From positions 1 to 56,148 of the forward strand of contig LBOM01000004.1 of the NCBI GenBank assembly GCA_000989515.1: 56,148 bases of DNA. The letters are read 5' to 3'. A model generated the notes under the pieces. It did not search any database. It was given only the letters and a program-made list of their open reading frames with translations, and was not told the origin of the DNA. Origin of the DNA: Candidatus Nomurabacteria bacterium GW2011_GWE1_32_28. Lineage in GTDB: Bacteria > Patescibacteriota > Minisyncoccia > Phycocordibacterales > UBA9973. The translations under genes and the position numbers were made by a program. This document shows positions 46,623-55,339 of the stretch, one piece after another. The stretch's first letter is position 1. Each line of letters opens with the position of its first letter.

Positions 46623-47183
46623 CTATATTTTGCCGATTAAATCGATTCCTGGTTTAAGAGTTTCTTCTCCAGGTTCCCAACTTGCTGGACAGACATTTCC
46701 ATCATGCTCTTCAACAAATTTTGCAGCTTCTAATTTACGAAGCATTTCTTTTGCGCTTCGTCCAATATTATTATCATGAATTTCTATTGTTTTTAAAATA
46801 CCCTCTGGATTAATAACAAAAGTACCACGCAAAGATACACCTTCATTTTCAACATACGTACCAAACATTTTTGAAATATTCCCAGTTGGATCGGCCAACA
46901 TCGGATATTGAATTTTACTAATCGCAGGTGAATTGTCATGCCATGCTTTATGAACAAAGACTGTGTCTGTACTAATACTCATAATTTCACCTCCAAGTTT
47001 TTTTATTTCTTCATAATATTTTTGAGCATCTTCTAATTCTGTGGGACATACAAAAGTAAAATCAGCTGGATAGAAAATTAAAACTACCCATTTACCTCTA
47101 TAATCTGAAAATTTTATTTTTTTAATATTATTATTCTGATACGCTTCAACTTCAAAATCAGGAATTAAATTATTTATATTCAT
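46623..47183 (-). CDS. Peroxiredoxin (AhpC/Prx1 type)
   Basis: FYPADFTFVCPTELEDAQ, GTFVINPEG, VCPASWEPGEETL. Confidence 0.93.
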   Translation of the reverse strand: MNINNLIPDFEVEAYQNNNIKKIKFSDYRGKWVVLIFYPADFTFVCPTELEDAQKYYEEIKKLGGEIMSISTDTVFVHKAWHDNSPAISKIQYPMLADPTGNISKMFGTYVENEGVSLRGTFVINPEGILKTIEIHDNNIGRSAKEMLRKLEAAKFVEEHDGNVCPASWEPGEETLKPGIDLIGKI

Positions 47184-47298
47184 AACATGAATTATAGCAT
47201 AATTACTAAAATGTCAATATAGCCCTAATAAAATATGGCTCTAAATTTTTTATGAACAGATAATATTCAAATAGAAATAATAAAAAAATAATTAATAA

Positions 47299-48435
47299 TT
47301 ACCTATACTTACCAATAGCATCTCTTAAAACAGACATTATTTCAGCATTTATAACCACCGGGTCTAATATTTTTCTTAAATTATTAATCTGTCTTGGCAA
47401 TATCTGCTGTCCACATAATTCTTTTACCCTCTGTACAACTTTTTTATTATCCTTAAAAGATATTACCATATTACTTAATCCTGCCGTTTTTAAAACTTCT
47501 GCACATCCCATATTATCGCTGACCAAAACAGGTATACCCATACAAACCGCTTCCATTGGAACATTCCCAAAGGTTTCAAATAATGAAGGGCAAATAATTA
47601 AACCATGGGAAGAATAAAATTTTAGTAATTCATCATGTGTCATAGAAGTAAATCTATTTATTGTTTTTGGAATGTTTTTAATTTTTGAGTCACCAGTTAC
47701 AAAAGAAGCTTCGTGCTCCCACTCATCTTTTTTAAGCATATTATGAATTTCAAAAAAACTTTTAAAGTTTTTTATTTTATCCCATCTACCTACCGCAGCG
47801 ATTCTTCTCTCTGTACTCCTAAAAACTAATTTGTCTTCTGGAACCTTAAAAGAATTCGGAACAATAAAAGCATTTTTAATTTCTTTTTTTATAATCTCTT
47901 TCTCTACCACATCTAAACACAAGCGTGATGGAAAGATAAAGTGACTAACTCTTTTTTGAAATGACTTTTCTATTTCATTAAAAAACTTTTTTAATTTGGG
48001 TTTAAAACTTTCTGTCTCTTTTGAATAAACACCTGCATATCTTAATACAATTGGAATCTTTAATTCATGAGCAGCTATCGAAATAATCCATGGTATATAA
48101 TATGTTCCATTAAGAAAAACAACATCTGGTTTGTCTTTTGAAAGAATTTCTTTTATTATTTTAATAATAGGTCTATATTTTCTTTCAAGATCCTTCAAAT
48201 TTTTAGAAGAATATATTGCCTTAGAAATTGGAATATCATGTATATTAATAATATGATGATTAAACCAATCAGGAGAAAGGTGTCTAAAAATTATTGGGCT
48301 TTGTATGTATCTTTTACTATTTAATTCAATACCAATTATTCCTTTATCTTTTTCATTTAGCGAATCCATAAAATTAACATTGGATCTGGTTATTCCTCCA
48401 ATATATTCTCGTGTGATGTTTGTAGCTATTCTCAT
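47299..48435 (-). CDS. Glycosyltransferase family 4-like
   Basis: FIVPNSF, AAVGRWDKIKNFKSFFEI, CPSLFETFGNVPMEAVCMGIPVLVSDNMGCAEVL. Confidence 0.85.
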   Translation of the reverse strand: MRIATNITREYIGGITRSNVNFMDSLNEKDKGIIGIELNSKRYIQSPIIFRHLSPDWFNHHIINIHDIPISKAIYSSKNLKDLERKYRPIIKIIKEILSKDKPDVVFLNGTYYIPWIISIAAHELKIPIVLRYAGVYSKETESFKPKLKKFFNEIEKSFQKRVSHFIFPSRLCLDVVEKEIIKKEIKNAFIVPNSFKVPEDKLVFRSTERRIAAVGRWDKIKNFKSFFEIHNMLKKDEWEHEASFVTGDSKIKNIPKTINRFTSMTHDELLKFYSSHGLIICPSLFETFGNVPMEAVCMGIPVLVSDNMGCAEVLKTAGLSNMVISFKDNKKVVQRVKELCGQQILPRQINNLRKILDPVVINAEIMSVLRDAIGKYR

Positions 48436-48588
48436 TTTTATATCTTATCACAGATTCAAGCTTCTACTAACTTACAAAATACGGTTTAAAATTTTACTCC
48501 AAACTTGGGATGATTTTCAAATAGCTATTCTAGATAGATAATACACTTTATAATACTACTCACGATATCTCACTATAGAGTTCATAAT

Positions 48589-49365
48589 TTAATAAACTTT
48601 CTTATTAGATGGTAATGGAATAAAAATACTAGTTCTTTTTTTGTATTCTATAAAATCTGGATTTTCTTCCATTTTCTTTTCAAGTAGTGAAATTCCAGAA
48701 ACTTTCAAAATTAAAATTGTTATTGTTAAAGGACCTATAACACTAAGCCATCCAAAAGGAACACTAAATGCAATAAGCCAAATCCCCCACCATCCTGTTA
48801 CTTCACCAAAATAATTTGGGTGACGAGTATATTGCCAAAGGCCACTTTGCATGATTTTTCCTTTATTTTCCGGGTTTTTAATAAAACGAGATAGTTGTGC
48901 ATCGCCAACAGTTTCAAAGAAAAAACCAACAATCCAAACTAAAACACCAACAATCTCGATAATACCAATTCCTTGTCCAGCGCTTTTATTAATAATCAAT
49001 ACGGGCAAAACAATTAAAAATAAAAATATTCCTTGTAAAATATAAACTTGAAAATAAGAACGAAGGTAAAACCATTTACCCCATTCTTTCCTCCAAACTA
49101 TATATCTATAATCCTCTGTCTTTCCCTTATTCCTAAAATATATATGCCAGGCTAAACGCAAACCCCAAATACTTACCAAAAATCCTACAAGTAGTCCCTT
49201 TAAATTAAAATTAATAGAAATTAGATAAGATGCCCAAGAAAGAAGTATAAACCCAAATCCCCAAGCCACATCGGCAACATCATTTCTTTTTCTAAAAATA
49301 GAAATAATAAACCAAATACTCATGTAGAAAAATAATATAATTCCAAGGGTTAAAAAATAGTTCAT
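48589..49365 (-). CDS. DUF1295 / steroid 5-alpha-reductase-like membrane protein
   Basis: SGLWQYTRHPNYFGEVTGWWGIWL. Confidence 0.85.
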   Translation of the reverse strand: MNYFLTLGIILFFYMSIWFIISIFRKRNDVADVAWGFGFILLSWASYLISINFNLKGLLVGFLVSIWGLRLAWHIYFRNKGKTEDYRYIVWRKEWGKWFYLRSYFQVYILQGIFLFLIVLPVLIINKSAGQGIGIIEIVGVLVWIVGFFFETVGDAQLSRFIKNPENKGKIMQSGLWQYTRHPNYFGEVTGWWGIWLIAFSVPFGWLSVIGPLTITILILKVSGISLLEKKMEENPDFIEYKKRTSIFIPLPSNKKVY

Positions 49366-49760
49366 AAACCAATTTTAGAAGCAATGAAAAAACTCACAAC
49401 TGACACAGAGGCAGCCAATACTGTGCCCCAAATTAAATCTATAATAGTTACCACAAGTGGCCAATCTTTAATTGTTGCAAGATTAGTTAGGTCATATGTA
49501 GCATAAGTAATAAACCCGAACAGTGCTCCAAGTAATAGAGCTGTCACCCAAGAATTCTTCTCTAGAGCTGGCATAATTACAAAAATAATTAAACCAACAA
49601 TAAATATTAAATAAAAAACAATTGCCGCCGTCCAATTGATATTGGTTTTCATTAAAAACCCAATATGTTTAGCATAGAAATTTTTAGCAACCAATCCAAG
49701 CCAAATCATATCAATGATAAAGAAAACTGGAAGTGTAATAAGATAAAGTTTTAGAAACAT
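49362..49760 (-). CDS. DUF2177 membrane protein
   Basis: IDMIWLGLVAKNFYAKHIGFLM...GFITYATYDLTNLATIKDWP. Confidence 0.8.
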   Translation of the reverse strand: MFLKLYLITLPVFFIIDMIWLGLVAKNFYAKHIGFLMKTNINWTAAIVFYLIFIVGLIIFVIMPALEKNSWVTALLLGALFGFITYATYDLTNLATIKDWPLVVTIIDLIWGTVLAASVSVVSFFIASKIGL

Positions 49761-49769
49761 AATAATAAT

Positions 49770-50531
49770 TTATTTTTTATAAATAATCCTCCCAATAAAA
49801 GACAAAACCAAAAACAAGCATATAATCACTATTGCTATAATACTCGGATACTGTCCACCAAAACCGACAACAGACAAATGTTTAAAAAGTATCCAAGAAT
49901 ACGCCCATACTAGTACTAAACCATATGCAATATTTTTATCTTTATTCATTCGTAAAATTCCAATCAACGCTCCAACAAGCAATACAATACTTGTCCACAG
50001 ATAGTCTGCAATACCAAATCCGTTCCAGCCGATACTTACAAAAAGTACTGCAATATTAGCAATTGCCGCAACAGTTATCCAACCGAAATAAATACTAAAT
50101 GGTGCCCATATAAAAAGTTTTTCAAATGATGAAAATTGCTCAACACGAATAATATCGGCAATTTTGATTAGAAAAATTAGTAGTACCACCATAATGAGTA
50201 CAGAGAGAGCAATATAATCATAATGCCAAGCAAATATCCACGAGATATTGGCAAGCGATGTGGCAACAAAAAGCGGATTAATTTTCTGGATGAGTTCTAC
50301 TTTTTTTTGATCTTTTTTTACAAACTGATATATCACATATACTCCCAACAAAAGATAAATCAAACCCCAAATAGAAAAAGCTGGACCAGCCGGCGCGAAT
50401 AGGTTTGGATAAGCATCCGATATAGTACCAGTAGAACGATTATTAATGGGCAAACCATTAGCCAAAAAATTAACAACAACCATGGCGACATATGCTACCC
50501 CCGAAAAAATTTTTAAAAATGTATTTTTCAT
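49770..50531 (-). CDS. TspO/MBR-like membrane protein
   Basis: Multi-TM; NLFAPAGPAFSIWGLIYLLLG and FAWHYDYIALSVLIM. Confidence 0.7.
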   Translation of the reverse strand: MKNTFLKIFSGVAYVAMVVVNFLANGLPINNRSTGTISDAYPNLFAPAGPAFSIWGLIYLLLGVYVIYQFVKKDQKKVELIQKINPLFVATSLANISWIFAWHYDYIALSVLIMVVLLIFLIKIADIIRVEQFSSFEKLFIWAPFSIYFGWITVAAIANIAVLFVSIGWNGFGIADYLWTSIVLLVGALIGILRMNKDKNIAYGLVLVWAYSWILFKHLSVVGFGGQYPSIIAIVIICLFLVLSFIGRIIYKK

Positions 50532-50710
50532 AAAGAAATTATATCATAGATTAAAACTTCTATTAAGATAGTCCTTCAATAAATTCAAGACAAAACAAAA
50601 TAAAAATTATAAATATTGCTCGTGAGGTAAGGTGATATTTCTTTACAGTAACAGTATACCTTTTCAATATCTAAACGAAAGCCAAGTAATTGGATTTCTC
50701 TCACGAGCCC

Positions 50711-50740
50711 AAAAAATCAAAAGCCCACTTTCGTGGACTT
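50711..50740 (-). terminator. Terminator downstream of tRNA-Asn
   Basis: Minus strand AAGTCCAC-GAAA-GTGGGCTT-TTGATTTTTT. Confidence 0.75.
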
Positions 50741-50751
50741 AAGATTTTAAC

Positions 50752-50826
50752 TGGCTCGGGAGGTAGGGATCGAACCTACGACCAATCGCTTAACAGGCGA
50801 CCGCTCTACCGCTGAGCTACTCCCGA
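50752..50826 (-). tRNA. tRNA-Asn (anticodon GTT), CCA encoded
   Basis: TCGGGAGTAGCTCAGCGGTAGAGCGGTCGCCTGTTAAGCGATTGGTCGTAGGTTCGATCCCTACCTCCCGAGCCA. Confidence 0.95.
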
Positions 50827-51055
50827 ATTTATTTAATTAAAGAAAGAACTATTATTATATTAACAGAAAATGAGTAAAAAACAAGATAATTAGCAAAAAC
50901 TATTACTTTTTCTCATATTTTACATTTTTTTGTTTTTCTAGTATGCTTAAATTAAATTAAAAATAATTCTTTGAAATAAATATTACATACATAAGGAGAT
51001 GTAATAAAAAAATTAACTAACTAAATTTAAAAACATTTTTAACATAGGTAGCAAA

Positions 51056-51253
51056 ATGAAAATAATGGAAATAGTAACATGGGATGCCATAGCAGTAATT
51101 ATACCTACTGAAGAAGAAACCAAACAAAAATTTAGATGTATTGGTTGTAATTATAAAGATCCATGCTATATAATAAAAGATCTAAATGAAGATGATCCTA
51201 CTGAATGTATGAACAATAAAAAAAGAGAGGAATATCAAACTAAATTATGGTAA
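51056..51253 (+). CDS. Small Cys-containing hypothetical protein
   Basis: 65 aa; FRCIGCNYKDPC; terminator follows. Confidence 0.5.
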   Translation: MKIMEIVTWDAIAVIIPTEEETKQKFRCIGCNYKDPCYIIKDLNEDDPTECMNNKKREEYQTKLW

Positions 51254-51256
51254 TCT

Positions 51257-51291
51257 AGACCCAAAACTTCAAAAAAGTTTTGGGTCTTTTT
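51257..51291 (+). terminator. Rho-independent terminator
   Basis: AGACCCAAAACTT...AAGTTTTGGGTCTTTTT. Confidence 0.85.
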
Positions 51292-51309
51292 ATATGCTAT
51301 AATTAAAAG

Positions 51310-51885
51310 ATGTTAGAAAAATTTGTATTATTTTTACATAAAAAACATGGAATAACTCCTAACATATTGAGCTATATAAGGATATTTTCAGCTCCCTTCT
51401 TGGCTCTTTTTATTTCACAAATTCTTTTAAATAAAAATCTAACACTTACAATAATTACTCTAATACTATATATACTAATAGTTTCAACTAATTTAGTTAA
51501 AACTATTTTTAATAATTCTATACCAAAAACAAAAAATTACGATCATTTTCATGAAGAAATTCTTGGTAATTTAAGCAACAAAGTATTAATTATTTTCTTA
51601 CTTATTCCATTTGGTCTTAATCTTTTTACATTTTTTATTATTTCCGCAGAATTAATCCTAGTTTTTCAGGATCTTTATTCCCCTAGTAATAAAAAACAGA
51701 AAAAATATATTGAGAAAACAAAAATAATATTACAAATACTTTTAATACCAATTTTAATATTACAAATAGTAACAAATTTTGTCCCAGAAATGATTATTTA
51801 TACATATATAATAATAACCATTATATATACATATATTTCAGTTTATTCTAACTATTCACATTATTTTTATTTTGAAAATAAATAA
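51310..51885 (+). CDS. CDP-alcohol phosphatidyltransferase-like membrane protein lacking the catalytic motif
   Basis: TPNILSYIRIFSAPFLALFI N-terminus; canonical D-x2-DG-x2-AR absent. Confidence 0.5.
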   Translation: MLEKFVLFLHKKHGITPNILSYIRIFSAPFLALFISQILLNKNLTLTIITLILYILIVSTNLVKTIFNNSIPKTKNYDHFHEEILGNLSNKVLIIFLLIPFGLNLFTFFIISAELILVFQDLYSPSNKKQKKYIEKTKIILQILLIPILILQIVTNFVPEMIIYTYIIITIIYTYISVYSNYSHYFYFENK

Positions 51886-51945
51886 CCTTAAAAAATATTT
51901 ACATTTTAAACAAAATAAGATAGAATAGTTCTATCTTATTAGATT

Positions 51946-52019
51946 GGGCCCTTAGCTCATCTGGCTAGAGCGCCTCATTTGCAATGAGGAGGTGGCAGGT
52001 TCGAGTCCTGTAGGGTCCA
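51946..52019 (+). tRNA. tRNA-Ala (anticodon TGC)
   Basis: GGGCCCTTAGCTCATCTGGCTAGAGCGCCTCATTTGCAATGAGGAGGTGGCAGGTTCGAGTCCTGTAGGGTCCA. Confidence 0.95.
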
Positions 52020-52029
52020 CAGCGTTTAG

Positions 52030-52056
52030 AAAAACAGCACCTGCGTGCTGTTTTTT
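52030..52056 (+). terminator. Terminator downstream of tRNA-Ala
   Basis: AAAAACAGCAC-CTGC-GTGCTGTTTTTT. Confidence 0.85.
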
Positions 52057-52284
52057 AGCTGTGGAGACCGCAGTGATGTTTTGCGAGCACGCAAAACCAC
52101 GAGGGGCGGACTGCGAAAATTTCGAGTGACGACGAAAAATTATTTGTAGTCACAAGTATAAAATATAAGTAAACAAACTGCTTTGCTTGCGTCAAGACAA
52201 GAAGAGCTTTTCAATATTTATAAAGAGCTTTGCTCTGAGTAAATTGAAAAAGTGACCAAGATTTCTGTAAGGTATATAAACTAA

Positions 52285-53496
52285 TTATCTCTTAGTAAAC
52301 GCTTCCTTTGGAGAGAGTCCAGCAGCTCTATGTGCTGGCCACCAACCAGAAATAAAACCAATAATAGCAGAAAAAGCTAAAATCAAAAACACAAACCACC
52401 ATGGCGTAAGAAATAAACTAATAGGTCCACCACCAAAATTTGACGACAAAACACTAACTAAAAAATTCAAAATTCTACCTCCTGCAATACCAATAAGGAT
52501 ACCCCCAAATCCACCCAGAAGACCCATTATTGATGCTTCAACTAAAAACAGATTACGTACATCATGATTTGTAGCACCAAGAGATTTCAATATACCAACT
52601 TCATATATACGTTCTAAAAAGCCAACAAGCATTGTATTAAACATTCCAATTGCAGAAACTACTAATGCTGTAACACCAAAAATACCTAAAATAATAGTTA
52701 TAATATTTGTAATCTTTCTAGCTTGTGTAACAAGATCGATACGAGCAGAAACCAAAAATCCTTCTTCTAAAAATCTGTCACGAAGTGCTTCTAATACATC
52801 AACATTTTTTGCTTTTACTAGAGCCTTTCTATAGAAAGGTGGCTCTTGAGAGAAAGATTTAGCAAAAACAATAGTTGTTGGTGGCATTGATTCATCACTA
52901 ATAATACCCTTTATTTTTATCGGTGTTAAAGAATCTGTTTCTTCAAAAGTATTATTCTTATCATCTTGATAAAAAATTTTAAAATTAAAAGATTTTTCTA
53001 ATGAAGTAACGTCCGCAACAAGATTAAGTGGTATCAATGTTTGACTAGATATTACAAAACCTTGTTCTTCATCACTAGGCAAGGTGCCAATATTAGGCAA
53101 TAGTCCAGATAATCTAAAATAAGCTGGCTCAACTATACTCGTATTAACTAAAAGGCCAGAACCTCCTTCTTGGCTTATTTCTCCAGGAAATTCAGCAACT
53201 GGACTAACTTCTGCAACATTCAGATAAGTCTTTATATTATCCAATAATGGCTTCTTGATCAAAGAATTACTTTCTGATGGATAAGAAATTTCCATTGTTA
53301 CCAATGAATCTTCTGTTGTCATAAGTTTACCAATCAATATATATTGAAGACCATAACCAAGAGAAACTAACAAAAGAACCGTCGCTATACCGACAGACAT
53401 ACCTAGAATAGTTAGCATGGCTCTCTGGGGTTTTGTACGAAAAGTCCTAAGAGAAAGAGACAATAATTCAATTATTTTTAATTTTTTATCAGTCAT
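52285..53496 (-). CDS. ABC transporter permease, MacB/FtsX type
   Basis: N-terminal TM, large periplasmic domain, GILKSLGATNHDVRNLFLVEA and three C-terminal TMs. Confidence 0.9.
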   Translation of the reverse strand: MTDKKLKIIELLSLSLRTFRTKPQRAMLTILGMSVGIATVLLLVSLGYGLQYILIGKLMTTEDSLVTMEISYPSESNSLIKKPLLDNIKTYLNVAEVSPVAEFPGEISQEGGSGLLVNTSIVEPAYFRLSGLLPNIGTLPSDEEQGFVISSQTLIPLNLVADVTSLEKSFNFKIFYQDDKNNTFEETDSLTPIKIKGIISDESMPPTTIVFAKSFSQEPPFYRKALVKAKNVDVLEALRDRFLEEGFLVSARIDLVTQARKITNIITIILGIFGVTALVVSAIGMFNTMLVGFLERIYEVGILKSLGATNHDVRNLFLVEASIMGLLGGFGGILIGIAGGRILNFLVSVLSSNFGGGPISLFLTPWWFVFLILAFSAIIGFISGWWPAHRAAGLSPKEAFTKR

Positions 53497-53506
53497 TACA
53501 ACAAAA

Positions 53507-54841
53507 TTATAACTTTTTTTCAGAATTTTCGCTATTAATCTCTAAATTATCTTCATTAAATAATAATTCTAATTTTTCAGATATAACCTGAGAAGCACGA
53601 AAAGATAAACCAACACCAAATTTATTTTTTGAAAGATCTAATAATTCAACAACTTTATCTGCAGAAATAAAATTCCTAATCCTGTCAGAAATAATTTGAT
53701 CAAGTGCCGAAGCTTGAACTGGTGTTATTTTGCCAGTATACCCTTCTAATACCCAATTACGAATACTAAGAATTTCATCAAAAATAGACATTTCTGGATT
53801 TTCTTCTAAAACTTTATATATGTGTTCAATGTTCTTTTTCTCTTCCAATATTTCTTCTAAATATTGTGTAACTCTTTCTGTTTTTTTCTTCCAAAGACCA
53901 ACACCACCATCCTTAAAAGGCATATTAACAAATTTAGAAAATTCTTTTTTATTAATTTTATTCTCGAACCGTTGATTAACAAAAGATTCAAAACGCATAA
54001 TCTCATCCATAGAATATCCACGAAGTAAAAAATTTGCTAAAACACGAGCCGAAATTCTTTCCTCAATATGTTCTTCTTTTTTATTATTAGATGAAGACAT
54101 AAAAGAAAGTTGTTCATTTAAATGTTTAGATATCGAATCAGCACTGGTACTATTATCTACTTTTTGAACATCATTAACTAAACCATCTTTCATGTGAAAA
54201 ATAGTTTTTACATCACGCAAACTCCAAGCTTCATGGGTAACCATTATTACAGTTCGTCCATCTTTTTCATTCAACTCTTTTAAAAAGTTTAATACCTTTT
54301 TTGCATTAACTGAATCAAGGTTTCCTAACGGCTCATCAGCTATTATAATAGGAGGATCATTTGCAAGTGCACGAGCTATACCCACCCTTTGTTGTTGTCC
54401 ACCAGAAAGCTCAAATGGGTAATGATCAGCATACTGAAGAATATCTAATCTTTCAATAAGTTTACGTGCTTCAGCATCAGCTTTTTCAGATGAAATACCA
54501 ACAAAAAGCATAGGCAATGCAACGTTTTTTAAGACAGTTAATGACGGTACTAAGTTAAACTGCTGAAAAACAATACCTATACCAGTTTGTCTAAAGATTG
54601 CAAGTTCTTGATTGGTAAGTCCTGATATATCACGATTATTAATAAAAACTTTTCCCTCTTGGAAACGATCAATCCCAGAAATAGCATAAAGTATACTAGT
54701 CTTTCCACAACCAGACGGACCAAAAAAAGATACATAGTCACCTTTTTCTATATTTATATTTACATCTTTTAAGGAATGAACTTCTGTTGGTTTTCCTTTG
54801 TCATACCATAAATTTAAATTTTCAGTTCTTATTATTTCACT
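53507..54841 (-). CDS. ABC transporter ATPase (MacB/LolD type) with about 220-aa C-terminal extension
   Basis: FFGPSGCGKTSILYAISGIDR, LSGGQQQRVGIARAL, IIADEPLGNLDS; start likely MSEIIRTENLNLWY. Confidence 0.9.
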   Translation of the reverse strand, partial: SEIIRTENLNLWYDKGKPTEVHSLKDVNINIEKGDYVSFFGPSGCGKTSILYAISGIDRFQEGKVFINNRDISGLTNQELAIFRQTGIGIVFQQFNLVPSLTVLKNVALPMLFVGISSEKADAEARKLIERLDILQYADHYPFELSGGQQQRVGIARALANDPPIIIADEPLGNLDSVNAKKVLNFLKELNEKDGRTVIMVTHEAWSLRDVKTIFHMKDGLVNDVQKVDNSTSADSISKHLNEQLSFMSSSNNKKEEHIEERISARVLANFLLRGYSMDEIMRFESFVNQRFENKINKKEFSKFVNMPFKDGGVGLWKKKTERVTQYLEEILEEKKNIEHIYKVLEENPEMSIFDEILSIRNWVLEGYTGKITPVQASALDQIISDRIRNFISADKVVELLDLSKNKFGVGLSFRASQVISEKLELLFNEDNLEINSENSEKKL

Positions 54842-55271
54842 CATATATTTTATCAACAAACTTAACAACATCTTTCGGCAACAACTCCCCTTTTATTAAA
54901 TAACCAGAAATATCTAGACCAACAACTTTTTCTTTTACTAATTTCTCTTTTTGATCAGAATAAATAATAATCTTTATGTCTGATAAACTTTTATTATCTT
55001 TTATTTTTTTAATAAAAGAAAGAGATCTATTTATTTCATTTTCAATACTATTATCTGTGCCATTAACCGACATAACTATATCCAAAAAAATAATATCAGG
55101 TTTTGTCTCTTTGTATTCTAATTTTTTTTCTGCTTCTTCAAAAGAAGATACAACATCTATTTCATAAAGGTCATTATTGCCGTGTATCCAAAAAATATCA
55201 CGAAAATAAATACGCAACATTTCATTGTTATCAATTAATAAGATTTTTCTTGTATTTTGATTAGTTACCAT
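54837..55271 (-). CDS. Response-regulator receiver domain protein
   Basis: ILLIDNNEMLRIYFRDIF, PDIIFLDIVMSVNG, IIIYSD. Confidence 0.75.
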   Translation of the reverse strand: MVTNQNTRKILLIDNNEMLRIYFRDIFWIHGNNDLYEIDVVSSFEEAEKKLEYKETKPDIIFLDIVMSVNGTDNSIENEINRSLSFIKKIKDNKSLSDIKIIIYSDQKEKLVKEKVVGLDISGYLIKGELLPKDVVKFVDKIYE

Positions 55272-55339
55272 GAAAATATTTTATATTATAACATATAATG
55301 TAATAATTCTTTAAAATAGATATTTTTTGTATTTAATTT

